Shown: positions 11,314 to 23,188 of the stretch, piece by piece
How positions within the stretch are numbered: position 1 is the first letter of the stretch
How the letters are laid out: every line of letters starts with the position of its first letter
Source: Pithys albifrons albifrons
Lineage: Eukaryota > Chordata > Aves > Passeriformes > Thamnophilidae
Length of the DNA stretch: 64,000 nucleotides
NCBI RefSeq assembly: GCF_047495875.1
Contig: NC_092461.1
Span: 46,207,601-46,271,600 of the forward strand
Reading direction: 5' to 3'
Translations under genes and position numbers: made by a program
The notes under the pieces: model-generated
What the model was told of the DNA's origin: nothing
The model's input: the letters and a program-made list of their open reading frames with translations, nothing else
Databases searched by the model: none

Positions 11314-13239
11314 TAAGGTTGCTTAGGCAAGATAAAATACATACAGGCTTCCTTTTAAAATCTCTTAGGGGTATATGCAATACTCCATTCAAAGCAGTTG
11401 GATCAATCAGAAAGAGAATATTTGTGGTTAAGACTTCCTCTGTTCCTATTTTATATGCTTTTCACAAGGGTAAGTCATCAGCAAAACCACCTGGACGCTG
11501 GTGTGACTGGAGTCACTCTTTTTGTGCTGTTTCTAGCCTGATGTAGCTCCAGGTGGTTGCTGCTGTCGGAAAAATTCACAAGGATAGTAATTAACTAAAT
11601 ATTCAAGGAAAAAAGTATTTGCTACTGTTAGCAACATATTTCTGAACCTCTTTGAATCCAATGTGTCATGTGACAAAAATCTTCCTTTTCACATACAACA
11701 AATGAACAAACTACAGAAAAAAAACCCACACCAAAACACCTAAAACTCAGGCTGCTTTATCGTTGTTTCACTGGGGTTTTTTTCTGGGAAGTACACCCAA
11801 TATCTTTTTCTCTGTTCTTAGAAATCTTTGTCCTGTGCTATGAAAAACAGATGCAATATCCTTAAAATTTCAACCTGGTGTTTCTTAATGCCGTGGGGAC
11901 AGCAGTGTATCTGTCACTGACTTAGTTGTGTTTCAGAGGAAAATTAGTGTGCAAGTTGCTTAAGCTGCTCTCTGTTCCAATGGGAAGTGGGGGAAAAGTG
12001 AAGTCAGCTAATTTTTGAAAGGTTCACTCTGTCTGTTTGCATGGCTGCAGTCCCTGAGGTCCATGTAATTCAACATACTGACAGGTCTCAGATGCCCAAA
12101 CAGGAAGCTGTGGGCTAGTTAAGCACAACATTTCACTGTGTGAACTCATCCAATGTGTCTACACAGATTTTAGTGCTCTTGCTCAGTTGTCTGACATCAC
12201 AAATCTATTTTCTATGATAGCAGAAATAAGTTAACCTGCTAACTGACTGCAGTATCTACTTAGGAAAGAAAGTGCACACAGTAGATTGATTCTTGGCGAT
12301 ACATTTCTGTATCAAATGTGATTTATACCATGACAGAGCAGTTACGTGGCTTTGACTTCAAGGTGACTAATGCTTGCAATTAATGAGTTCCCACAACTCA
12401 AATTTTCTAGTAGAATTATTCACAGACTTGTAGGTAAACATATGAGAATATTAATTTGGAACTGGAGATGATTAGCATTTCTCATTAGTATTTCATTTTC
12501 AGTTGGTTATTCTGTCTTTATTATGTGAACTAAATTTCTTGAAACCTGTAAGAACTAGTTCACTTTGCAATCCTGAGTGATGCTGACTAAGAAAGTGGAG
12601 CTTTGCCTCCTAAATCCTGGCGGCGGTCAAAGTCAACAAGGCCAGAGAGGACTAGGGAGTGCTTCATAGCACTTTAAAAGATTATATTAAAAGCAACCTG
12701 CCAATGCAAAGGGAGTGCAGCTGCTTAAACCCCACCACTTCTGACTGCTTCCTGAGTTTAGCAGCCCTTATCTTTCCTCAGCAACATTATAGCATAGGAA
12801 GAAGCATCCTGAAGAACCCAACCCTTGCTGTCTTAGAGCTCTGCAGAGATTTTGACTGTATGAAGTTAAAACAATAATATAAGGTATGTATGTGGTTGGA
12901 TTTGAAAGATAAAACATATAATAAGGTGGTCAGGCCAAGGCTCAGTCTGTCTGTCTCTCATTTCCCTTAAGCAACTGTTTTTAGGTACATGATTCCTTAA
13001 TGCTTTGTTATGAGCAAACAGGCAGCAGTGCTCTGCTGTCTGTAGCCCTGAGCCCTTCAGCTTTGGGCTGCTGGCTCTGTGATCAGCAGTGGCACTGGTA
13101 CCAAATGGCACAACTCGTTTTCCTTCTCATCTGCCTGGTCATGCTCAGCTCTTGGTGTCTCTGCCATTCAGTTAGAGCGAACTGCCATGTGCTGGCAGTT
13201 AAACGCACACATCTCAGCCTGCTTTGTGTGGTTTATGGC
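11314..13239. other. Intergenic, no gene recognised
   Basis: Nothing supported. Several ORFs of 60-80 codons are chance frames with no recognisable domain. Confidence 0.6.
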
Positions 13240-13825
13240 TGTCATGGTTTAATATGGTAGGTAGTTGAACACCACACAGCCTCTCCCTCACTCACCACTG
13301 CCACTGGGATGGGGAAGAGAACTGGGGGAAAAAAAGTAAAATGTGTGGATTGAGATTAAAACAGTTTAATAAGACAGAAACTGAAGGGAAAATAATAATA
13401 CTAATAGTAATAATAATAATAACATTATTAATACGGTATACAGAACAAGTGATGCAAAATAAATTGCTCACCACCCACAGACCATGCCCAGCCAGCTCCT
13501 GAGCAATGGTCCTCTGCCAGACTTCCCCCTGGAATATATGCTGAGCATGATGCTGTATAATATGGAATATTCCTTTGTTCAGTTAGGGTCAGCTGTCCCA
13601 GTTGGGTCCCTTCCCAGCTTCTTGTGCACCCCCAGACTCCTCAATGTCAGGATGGGATGAAAAGCTGTAAAGCTTTTGCCTTAGTGCTGAGTAACTTGTA
13701 AGCACTGCTCAGCAGCAGCTAAAACATCAGCATGTTATCAAAATTGCTCTCATCCTAAATCCAAACCACAGCACTGTACCAACAACTAGGAAGAAAATTA
13801 ACTCTATCCCAGAGAAAAGCAGGAT
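13240..13825 (-). mobile_element. Solo LTR of an avian endogenous retrovirus, minus orientation
   Basis: About 586 bases starting TGTCATGGTTTAATATGG on the plus strand and ending within a TTAACTCTATCCCAGAGAAA segment. I recognise this layout from LTRs abundant in songbird genomes. In the minus direction it has a TATA-like CATATATT near 13535-13545 and an ATTAAA polyadenylation-type signal near 13360-13375. It carries an internal AATAAT/TAATAA-rich microsatellite at about 13390-13430. No internal retroviral sequence adjoins it, and I could not see a target-site duplication, so its exact ends are uncertain. Confidence 0.65.
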
Positions 13826-16800
13826 GAATAAGCCCTCCTGGCTTCGGGCAATGTGTGTGTGTCTCTAAGCTTGAACAGCCCAGAGCAGTCATTCTGTCCA
13901 GATGACATCTTCTGGGGTTTTGGGGGTAGTTTTTGTTTGGTTTGGTGAGTTAATAAGAAATGAAAGTGAGTGTAGGGATGCTGAAACAGGTTCTTTGTTG
14001 CTGCAACTTTAATTTTTCTGCCTGTGACTTTACTAGGCAGATTAATTTTTTTAACTGCTTTGTTGACACTGAAGCCCAGAAACTCAGCAACCCAGTGATC
14101 TCCTCAACAAACTTTAAAGATTTAAAATCCATTAGAAGTCTTCAGGTTAACAGTGTTGAAACATAGGGCAAGATCTAATATGGGTAGAAAGCTGTTTCTG
14201 GTAAAGATATGACATAAATCATAAACTACTTGGTTCAATTAATGTTCTCTAGAGGGATGTCACCCCTATTTGCTGCTAGGGCTCTCGTCTAGTTTTCACT
14301 TACATCCAGAAAGTAAATATTGGCAAGTTCAGGCCTTCACATCATCAGCTGTTTGGGATCCATTTATTTGTAAGTTACTCTGTACGCTCAGCTCTATATT
14401 ATAGTAGAAATGCCTTAGCTACCACTTTTTGAAGATTAATACATAGGATGAATTAGAGGTTCACACTATTTTCCAGCTGACAGTTTAAACTAGAGGATTT
14501 GGTGATTCTTATTTATGCAGATGCATTTATTTATGGTGCTTGCTTACAAAAACAAAACTGTTGTCTTACTTGGCAGAGCTTGTTCTTTTCTTCTCATTTT
14601 TAGGTTTAAAACACAGGTATATGAAACCATGACAGGTGTTCTATGATGGCAGTGGTGGCACCAGTTTTATTAAGAGGCACCTCTTTGTTCATTGCTCTCA
14701 TGTTAAACTTTATTGGGCTGGATTTTCCTTTGGGCTCAAATGCTATTAATGCAGGATTACAAAATGATCCCATGGGGAAATACTAAAGCTTGCTTTTTTC
14801 AGTCTGCTCTGGTGTTGACTGAGATGAGCAATGCATAGGTGCTTGTGAGTCAGATGGAGAAATGGATGCATAGGTTGCCTTTTCCCTGACATGCTAGCTC
14901 AGACACAGTTTACACAGGGTCTCATGCCAGATTCTGGCACTTTGCAGCTGCCAGGATTTCTCCTTCCTGGAAAAGATTCAAACTTATTCATTTACAGTCA
15001 GACTTAGTCTTTTTAGGGTGAGGAGAGCTAAGGAATTGGATATAGGTCAGCCTCATTAACAAATGAGTTCTGGAGTTCATCACTGCAGCTATATGTGAAA
15101 GAAAGAGGAAGGGTTGTTTGAAAAATGCCATGAGAAATAAATTAGTGATCTGCTTTCTCAGTAAATTACATTTTAAAACATATTTGATTTACAGGATTAA
15201 ACATTTCTTAGTGAAGCAGTTTTTGTTCTGGTGAATAGCCAGCTCCACCATAACTGAAGATGTGCTGAAATTCATGTCATATATGGAGGCTGAAGATCCT
15301 TCATTCCACCTGGTTCTCTTGCTAGTCATTATGTTCCTCAGTTATGTAGCTGATAAGAGATGGTTGTGTTCTCCTAGGAAGCCCTAGAAACTCACAATGG
15401 TTTGTAGTGAGAGGAGGTGAATGGAACTTTTAGAACTTTTTTTTGGTGTGTGTTTCATTTAAACTCTGAAAATGCAGCTATTCTGGAGAGCTCTCCTTTT
15501 CAGTGTGTTGGAATCCATGCATGGATTTCCTTTGAACCTGCTGCTGTTTGCTGTAAGTCAGGGAAGTTCCTCCTGACTCTGTCCTGCCCTCTGAGACCCT
15601 CGCTCAGAGACCATCAGGTGTGGATTCATTCCAAGGGGTAATTCTCTACTAGGAGAGAATTTTCCCTTTCTGCTGCCAAAGCAGAAACACAATATTGGAA
15701 ACACTCAAAACTGAGACACAATTATTTGTGGTTTTCATATGCCTTTACTGGCAGCAAACCAGCCCATGAAAGCTCTCTTTTTCTCTGCTTGAGAGGGTTG
15801 GCACCTGCAGGGGGGTTACTAGAAAGACTGGAGGGGAGAAGGCAAAAAAGATGAATCCAAATCTGAGAATGAGCACAAAAGAGAGATATTTTATGTCCTA
15901 AAAGTATCACTTCTGCAGGAATAAAACCTATGACCTAAGACTCAAATTTACAGTTTTTTCTTTTGCTACATCAAAAAAGATAGATCTCAGCAACTTGGTT
16001 TCTCTTCTTTGTTTTGTTTTTTTTTCATCGTTTTATCTCCATGGTGTGTTTTCTGTGGTATGCTCAGTGAGACATCTAGTGTGTTGCACACAAGCCATTC
16101 ATGCTCTGTGAGAGAAATCTTTAATCCTTTGATATGTCATGGCTTTCAAGTTCCATTTACAAATGTTGCTCACTGAATTTTGGGGAAATAAATGTTTTGT
16201 CATGGAGTGTGAAGATGCTCTCAGCTTGATTATGCTCTCATCTAAATTAAAAGATTTATATTCTAGCTAAATATAAAATTTATTTATTTTTGCCTGGTTT
16301 TCTATGTTCACTGATTTTTATCCAGTTAAATAGAGACATGAAGTACTCTGCAAAATAAGATTTTTATAACTTCTATTAAAATAAGGTGCTAGGAAGAGGA
16401 AAAAAAACAACAAAACAAGAAATGCCACAGCTGAGGCAAAGGCATCAGTCAAAGCTGATTTTCTTTTTCAGCAAGTCCCTCAAAGAAATTTCTATGAAAC
16501 AAGATTGATTCTCTGGTCTTAATACCTGTGGAGCAATCTGTTCCTAGGAGTGTGCATATCATTAGCTAAATAGTTAAAAACAAATAGACACAGTCTGTGT
16601 CCATTCTGAAGCCTGACTGAATTACAGAGACAGCATCAAAGAGCATGAGGATGGAAAGGATTCCAGGCTGCTGGACAGTATGGACTTATACTGGAGGAGA
16701 GTTTTAGCAGGATGATGGTGCAGATTCTGGCCTTGAATATCAGCCTGTACGTGGAAATCTTAGAAACTCAACATTTGATAGGATACACTGAGGCTCAGTC

Positions 16801-18180
16801 TAGCCTGGGAGGTGGAATTCCCTGCATGAAAGCACCATTTGTGCCTGTATGTTGGGACAGGTACAGGAACAAATGCGGCTGGACAGGGATGCGCACGTGC
16901 TCTGTGACACCCTGTCTGCAGAGACAGGGGAAGAATTACATGGGCAAAAACAACATCATACAGATGGAACTCTGTCCCCTCTGTACGTGCTGGCACATCT
17001 GAAATGCAAGAGGATTTTCAGATGAGATAAGGACTAGAAAACAAGAGTACCTCTGCTTTGATTAGTTCTTGGCTAAATGTAATGCTGCAGTGCCCAAACA
17101 TTCTTTGTTCATTTAGATGGCTTGTCTTTATTTTCTGAGAGAGAGTGGATTTGTTCAGGCTCACTTTCAGCAGTAATGACAGGAAGGCATCACAAATCAC
17201 ACTCTAAATTATCATGGCTAAAAATCTAGCTAATTATCTAGTCTGAAATTAATTAAATTTCTGCCTTTTCAGATCCTGACCCAGATGCCCGTTGATGGTT
17301 TGGTTTGATTTTTTTTTCTTCCTTGCTGCTCATATCTGTTTTCTGTCAGTTCACTTCTGGACATTGCCTTCCTTCTCCTACAGGACTTGGATGATGCATC
17401 AAACTGCTTTAAAGATCCCCTTCTCAACACACCCACCCTGCCTGGTGTAGCTGTTTTGTGTCTGAAGTGGCTAAGAGTCACTGGCCACTTGCAAGTCACA
17501 GGGCTGCCTTGACACATCCAGTGGTGACAGGGAGTTTTTCACAGCTGTATTCTGGTGCCCAGTACAAGGTTGGTCACTGCAACAGACAAAACGTGCCCTG
17601 TGGCTTGAAATGCTGACCTCCTGTGCTTTTATTCTGACCTGTGAAGGAATGTGGTCATGAAATCAGCACTGGCATGGTGATGGTGTCTGTCCGCCTGGTC
17701 CCATGGGCAGGTCTCACCCTGCAGGAGCAATGTGGGGAGCTCAGGCTGGCCACCCCAGTCCTCTGCCTCCTGAGCCAGTGGAAACCAAAATCTGGTGTCC
17801 AGATCCTGCCTGGGGATGAACATCAGAGCTGCAGCTCCTGAAGGCAACCCAAAATGTAGGGCCTGTCAATATGGGGACAGGTGTGAGCATCAGTTTCATA
17901 GTAAAGCAGCACTGTTGCAAATCATGTAATCAGCCTCCATTGCTGGAGCTTTATACTGGCAGAGAGTGAATATACGTGGTCCAAACTCCTGCCACAGCCA
18001 TCAACAAGGGACCTACACTTCCATGGTGGGTGATGTGCACTGAACGCATGTATCATGTCCGCAGGGTAGTGAGAGACACTTCAGGTGAAGTGATCTAAAG
18101 CTGAGCTTCCCATTTTCAATAGATATTCCTATTCTTATTATAAAGAGAAGAAAGACAGTTCTTAATTATTTTTGTTTTCT
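13826..18180. other. Intergenic, no gene recognised
   Basis: Over 4 kb without a supportable gene, RNA or repeat. Open frames at 15417-15641, 16712-17002 and 17641-17841 show no domain, no splice-supported extension and no homology that I recognise. Confidence 0.55.
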
Positions 18181-18490
18181 GGATGTTGTTTTTCTTTCCT
18201 TGTATAATGTAAAGGAAAGGATAAGAAATCCATACAGCTTTTGAACACCTTCAGGGATGCTGATTCCACTACTTTCCTGGACAGCCTATTCCAATGCCTG
18301 ACCACTCTTTCAGTAAAGAAATTTTTCCTAATATCCAATCTAAACCTCCCCAGGTGAAACTTGAGGACATTGCCTCTAGTCCTGTCACTTAATACTTTGG
18401 AGAAGAGTCTAACACCCACCTCACTGCAACCACCTTTCAGATAGCTGGAGAGAGTAATAAGGTTTTTCCTGAGCCTCCTTTTCTTCAGGA
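18181..18490 (-). mobile_element. CR1 LINE fragment, minus orientation
   Basis: The minus-strand translation contains blocks [38 protein letters not shown] and [12 protein letters not shown], the standard C-terminal end of CR1 ORF2. The plus strand shows the complementary nucleotide blocks, including CAGTAAAGAAATTTTTCCTA near 18311. It lacks the 3' terminal repeats and is truncated at both ends. Confidence 0.88.
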
Positions 18491-19443
18491 GGAGAAAATG
18501 TCAGAGATAGCACAGGACTTTCCTTGCAAGACACTGGGTAAGAGTCTGGAACTGTATGGAAGATTTTGTGCAACTACCAAGGGAATTGTGTGGGTTTGGT
18601 ACACCTTCAGGATTCTCTGTATTTATAAAATTGGTGCCAGAGAATTTTTCTGTAGGCTAGAGGAAAACAAAAATTTCTTACCTAATGTGGTGTTTATTTG
18701 AGATGATTTTTAAAAATTGCAGACTAGGGAATTTCCCTGAATATTTATACATAGGTGAAAATGTAAAAGGTGTGTCTATAAAATACATGTAAAGGAAAAA
18801 GTCAACAACAACTTTAATCTACAAATAGTGAAAATATTTTGGTGCACTTGGAGTTTTGGCTTATCACAAAAGAACTGTGACCTGTTCTTCCTCTTGAGAG
18901 CCTTGAGAAAAACCCGACGTTATTGCTTGAATGGCAGGAAGACCAGATGTTATAATTCCTGCTTCCACAATGGAGAGATTTGTTTCCAGCACTGGAAAGT
19001 CCTTGGAACAGTCTAGTATTTTCACAATTATATTCCAGAGAATTTTAAAATAGAGGCAAGGGAAGAAAGAGAAGAATTTAGTAGGAGGGTGTGGTGGAAG
19101 GAATGAAATAAAGCAACAAATGGAGGATGCTCTTCGTCACTGCCCATCTCTATCCATCTTTACCCTATTCTGGTTTGAGTTTCTTGTTTCAACAGAGATT
19201 TCTTCTACCACACATGTTTTCAAGGTATTGACCTTCTTGGAATTTTTTTTCACCAGCCCAGATGTCAAGCTTGCCTGAAGATTCGGGAAGGGCTCTAGTC
19301 ACGTGGGTGTGTCCTTCAAGCCTGCACAGTGAATTTTTTAGGTGAGGCACAGCATGCGCAGAACTGTCCGTGCCCTTTGCTCCTAAGGTTCATCTGCCAT
19401 GGCCAAGCAAGCTCGGACGGTGACAGTGAAGTCCTCAGGACTA
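18491..19443. other. Intergenic, no gene recognised
   Basis: AT-rich up to about 19250, then a more GC-rich patch (19260-19440) leading into the 5S-like sequence. No element was recognised in that patch. Confidence 0.5.
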
Positions 19444-19552
19444 AAACCTACAGCCCCTGGTATTGCCAGGAGGTCTTCCATCCAAGTACTAACTGGGCCT
19501 GACCCTGCCTAGCTTCCAAGACCTGACGTGATCGGGCATCAGGGTGGCATTT
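19444..19552 (-). pseudogene. 5S rRNA pseudogene
   Basis: Read on the minus strand, this follows the vertebrate 5S rRNA over nearly its full length. It has the internal-promoter A box AAGCTAGGCAGGGTC (one change from the vertebrate form), then TTAGTACTTGGATGG, the C-box region TGGATGGAAGACCTCCTGG (two changes), and the 3' end AATACCAGGGGCTGTAGG. The first dozen or so bases of 5S are not recognisable, and about three bases are missing near the CGCCCGATC segment. A T-run terminator does not follow at the usual place: the bases after the 3' end read TTTTAG on the minus strand. This is most likely a retro- or dispersed pseudogene rather than an active copy. Confidence 0.85.
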
Positions 19553-22243
19553 AACTGCCTCTACTTCATAACTTTCTACTTGTGACTACCTTTTAGATAA
19601 ATGACCTCACCTTCTGATTGGAGCCTTCTATGATGTTACCAAGTATTTTCTTACTTTTCTTTTTTTTTTTTCCTTTATGCTCCAGCTCACCATATTTGAA
19701 GCATGTGGCACTGGTAGTTAAATGGAGAACACTTCAGGTACACACTTTTGTCTTTTTTGGAAACAATGTTATCAACTGAGGGTAGATATCAGAGCACTCC
19801 TACATGGTTATTACTGATCAATTTTGGTGTCCAGCAAAGTAAAAATTACTTCTACTTTTAGCTAAGCTATTGTGATCATGTGGTCACAGTATTAATGACA
19901 GTGACTTGGGGAACACCCCTAATGTCAAATTCATCAAGTATGTGCATCAATCCAGTGTGGAGCAGTTTCAAAGCCTGCAGATCTCATGAATCTTTCCAGA
20001 TCTGTATAGTATAGAGCCTCACAGAATATAGCCAGCCTGAATTAACAAATGTTCAACTATGTTAATGTTTTCGGTCTTCTGAAGTGAATTTTGTGGCTAG
20101 CCCCACTTACTGTGGTCTGGTTTGCACCATGGAGTGATCCTGGAAAAGGAAAAATTGGTTTCGCTTGAATCTGTAGCACATCTGTGCTACAGAAGTTCAT
20201 GTGATGTGCTTGAACTGCTAAATGAGGAGCTGGTCCATGGGATCAGATTAGATCTGGTTCAAAAGAAACTCTCATGCAATATAAACATCAGGTCCTCAGG
20301 AGCTCCTCTTGCATTATAGCACTTAATAATGTCGACACAAAGTCAGCTAAATACGTTGTAGCCAAACTGATTCCCAAGTCAAATAAGTCTGCTTGGTGCC
20401 ACAAGTTAAGGAACAAAAATATCAGGGGAACAAAAAGTGAAAACAGCCTCCTTTTCGGAGTAACTTGGTCTAATTTATTTAGTTCTTGAGAGCTCTTGCC
20501 ACAGGATATCAGAACAAGTTTACAGCTGAAAATTCCAATACTGTAAGACTGAGCATAGCTACTGCTGAGTACATGTACTGTCTCCTGCAAACACACATGT
20601 AATCTCTGGTGCAGGAGATTTAAAATTCTCCTTGCTGATCTGTTCCAGTGTTTTGTCAACTTAAAAATTAAGCCCCAGAAGAGTTCACTTAGAGAGCCTC
20701 TGATGCAAATGTATTTTTGTAAGGTTTAGCACTTTACTGAGATCAGATCCCTAAAGATAGGAAAATAGTTATTTCATCATCTCTTAATCTAACTTTTTCT
20801 ACATCAAATCTCAAATCCTTCAACCCCTTCTTATTAATCACTAGTTTTTAAGCTCTTGTAATTTCTATCTACTCCAGGTTCATAGTTGGTCTATATCTTT
20901 TTTAAATTTTGTAATCCAGAAGCTTACACAGTGTTTTGGCTGAGACATTTTCCTAATGTCACTGAGACACTGAAAGTGACTTACTAGGGAGGTTTCCTTT
21001 CATTTAATTTTGTATTATATTGTTTCTTCTAGAGTTTAATTCCTTGGCTGGCTGATGAGGACATCATTTCAGTGTCAAAAAGTTTTATGAATTTTGGATA
21101 TAAATGTAGCTCTTTTTGTTTCTCAGTATTGAATTTTAATAAAAATATTTTGTCTCCTGTTTTGTTAGCTGGCTAGATCTATAATTTCAAATGTCTTCTT
21201 CCCTCTTCATAAAAGATATGCATTTTATCTAGTTTTCTCTGTTTCTTCTGGACCTTGGAACTGTAGAAGGTCAAAACAAAGAGGAAGAAGTAAAAAAGAT
21301 GTCTTTTGAAGGTGCTGAACTGTTGCAAAATAACCAACCAGAGTTCTTCAGAGATGAATATTTTTAAATGCATTTGATTAAAATATTAATTCATAGTTGT
21401 AAACTCTACTTCTTGGTGTTCATTCAGAAACCTGCAAAAGCTGTCACTCTAACTCCAGTAAAAGTAAAATGATACTGAAATCAGAAAAATTCTTGACCCA
21501 TCAACATCAGTGGGAATTCTGCCACATGTGTGAGTATTTTACTCGCTCTTCTTGGGTTTCAAGCTCCATATATTTGGCTTTGACCTGCATGGTGAGTCTA
21601 CATGAAATTCTGCCAAAAGGACTTATCTGAAATTACTGTGTCTGAACAACAATTGCCACCAGTTTGGGTGTTTTAGCACTGTACCCCAGTACAATTTGCC
21701 TCCATGCAATCTATGAAGTTGTCTAGATTATATGAAAATGTTAAATTGTAGATGTATAAGATACCTAGTCACATATCTAAAATCCTTCACAAAACTAAAT
21801 GCTGTATTTGTACTTGAATACCAGCAATTGATGATGAGGAAATCAATTAGCCCTAATTGGCACTTTAATAAATGAAACAAACTTTAGAAAGTCCTGTGAA
21901 ATTCCAGAGACCTGGAGATTCCATCTCTAAAAATAAGTCAACTGGAAAAAACACTGTCATTGAAATCATCCAAAATCAGACCTCAGATGCTATTGCAGCT
22001 TCACAAGGAAAGTCCATAGTTTGTCTCCTATGGTACTTCAAAATCAAATAGCCCTCAATTTCCTACTAGCCTGACAGGAAGGCATGTGTAAAGTTATCAA
22101 CACTAGTTGCTTCTTACATAAACCTGAACAAGAAAGAATCAATAATAATTTGGTTGCAATTCAGAAGCAAACCAAAATTCTAAGTAACGCTTGAAAATGT
22201 GTCCACAAACCTACTTCATGGTTACTGAACCTAAACCAACTGT
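19553..22243. other. Intergenic, no gene recognised
   Basis: AT-rich flank to the left of the provirus. No coding or retroviral signature was seen. The minus-strand open frame at 20288-20659 has no recognisable domain. Confidence 0.6.
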
Positions 22244-22248
22244 TATGT
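22244..22248 (+). repeat. Target-site duplication, left copy (TATGT)
   Basis: The five bases TATGT immediately before the 5' LTR are repeated immediately after the 3' LTR at 28633-28637. This marks both ends of one insertion event. Five bases is the size reported for ERV-L-type integrases. Confidence 0.9.
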
Positions 22249-22939
22249 TGTTGTAGTTTGGGATTATTATGTAAATTCTCTCCCCTGCCACTTAACTGCC
22301 CAGGCCAGCGGTTAACAAAAGAAGTAGTTAACTGTGATCGCTGGGGTGGGGGCAGGTTTGTCTCTTTTGGTTTTTTTTTTGGATATTCTCCTCAGTCTTG
22401 GCTCGGCGGAACGGGGGAGTGGGGGCTCCAAGGAGGCAGGCTGCCCTGCTGGTTACTGCTGGGGTTTTCCCTGGCTGTCTTGCTGCTGCCTACTTCGGAT
22501 TACCTTTTCCTGCCGTGCTGCTACCTGCCTTGGATTTGCTGCTGGTTGCTCGTACCTGTCTGCTTCTTGGACGGGGAACACAGGGGAAAGAGACTGAGTC
22601 CATCTGAAAGCCCACTGCTCGTCTGTTTCGCTGGAGAGGGACTGAAACTCACTCTGCAGCCAGCGGGCTGTGACAAGGACACTTAAGTATAACCTTTTCT
22701 CCCGGAGGAAAACCTGCTGGGTTTTGTTGTTGTTGGTTTTTTTTTTTTCCTCTTATGGTGTTGGGGAAGTGGGTTGCACTAGTCTGTTTACATATATATA
22801 TATATATATATAGCAGTTATCCTTCTTGTATTAAAATTCCTTTTCTTAAATTTGATAAAGAGTGGTGTGATTATTGAGGAGGAGGCCCCTCCCCTGCTTG
22901 TGGGTAAAACATTTTGGTTTTTCCCCTCAAACCGAGACA
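22249..22939 (+). repeat. 5' LTR of the ERV-L-like provirus
   Basis: 691 bases running from TGTTGTAGTTTGGG to CCGAGACA, with TG...CA ends. It shares its sequence with the 3' LTR at 27943-28632 and, with more differences, with the solo LTR at 34195-34905. It holds a (TA)10 run that may serve as TATA box (22792-22812), an ATTAAA signal (22830-22835), and a C-rich box CCCCTCCCC near 22890. The middle third is open in several frames, but these frames lack ATG starts and are a composition effect, not genes. Confidence 0.95.
22792..22812 (+). promoter_or_regulatory. TA-repeat, probable LTR TATA box
   Basis: An uninterrupted 21-base AT alternation lies near the end of the LTR. An ATTAAA polyadenylation-type signal follows 17 bases later. 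The same run has the same length in the 3' LTR but is four bases shorter in the solo LTR at 34761-34777. No other convincing TATA box was seen in the LTR, so this microsatellite is the best promoter candidate. Confidence 0.45.
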
Positions 22940-22944
22940 TTTCT

Positions 22945-22964
22945 TGGCGCCCAACGTGTGGGGC
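22945..22964 (+). promoter_or_regulatory. Primer binding site, lysine-tRNA type
   Basis: TGGCGCCCAACGTGTGGGGC begins five bases after the 5' LTR. Its first 14 bases match the complement of the 3' end of tRNA-Lys(CTT). The remaining GGGC follows after an apparent two-base TG insertion relative to the usual 18-base site. It primes minus-strand DNA synthesis. Confidence 0.85.
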
Positions 22965-23002
22965 TTGTAAACAAAGAAGGATAACTGCTATTTTGTGGCA
23001 CC

Positions 23003-23188
23003 ATGTGGGTCTTGAGCTTAGAGTTCATCAGGACCATCCTGTATAATATATTGGCTTTTTGTTGGTACAAATTCATGCCAAAAGGAGCGGCAGGTTTAAG
23101 TCTTATCAACAAATCAATGAGCAAAACTCAAATAGCCACAATTACTATTGAGTTCTTACTCTGGATTTATGGTGCCATGGTGCCATGA
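23003..23188 (+). CDS. Possible small hydrophobic ORF upstream of gag
   Basis: A 61-codon ATG-initiated frame in the leader of the provirus. Its TGA overlaps the gag ATG as ATGA (23185-23188). The start has an A at -3 (CACCATGT). Two hydrophobic stretches are visible, at roughly residues 5-22 (IRTILYNILAFCWYKF) and 45-60 (TIEFLLWIYGAMVP), with a polar middle. I recognise no homologue. It could be a translated small membrane peptide coupled to gag by termination-reinitiation, or simply a leader uORF. The overlap is seen directly; expression is inference. Confidence 0.3.
   Translation: MWVLSLEFIRTILYNILAFCWYKFMPKGAAGLSLINKSMSKTQIATITIEFLLWIYGAMVP

Noticed and set aside
22258..22686. Open frame of 142 codons inside the 5' LTR, repeated at 27952-28380, with two more overlapping open frames
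   Set aside because: None begins with ATG. Three frames are open at once because of the base composition of the LTR, and the copy in the solo LTR is changed. This is not a gene.
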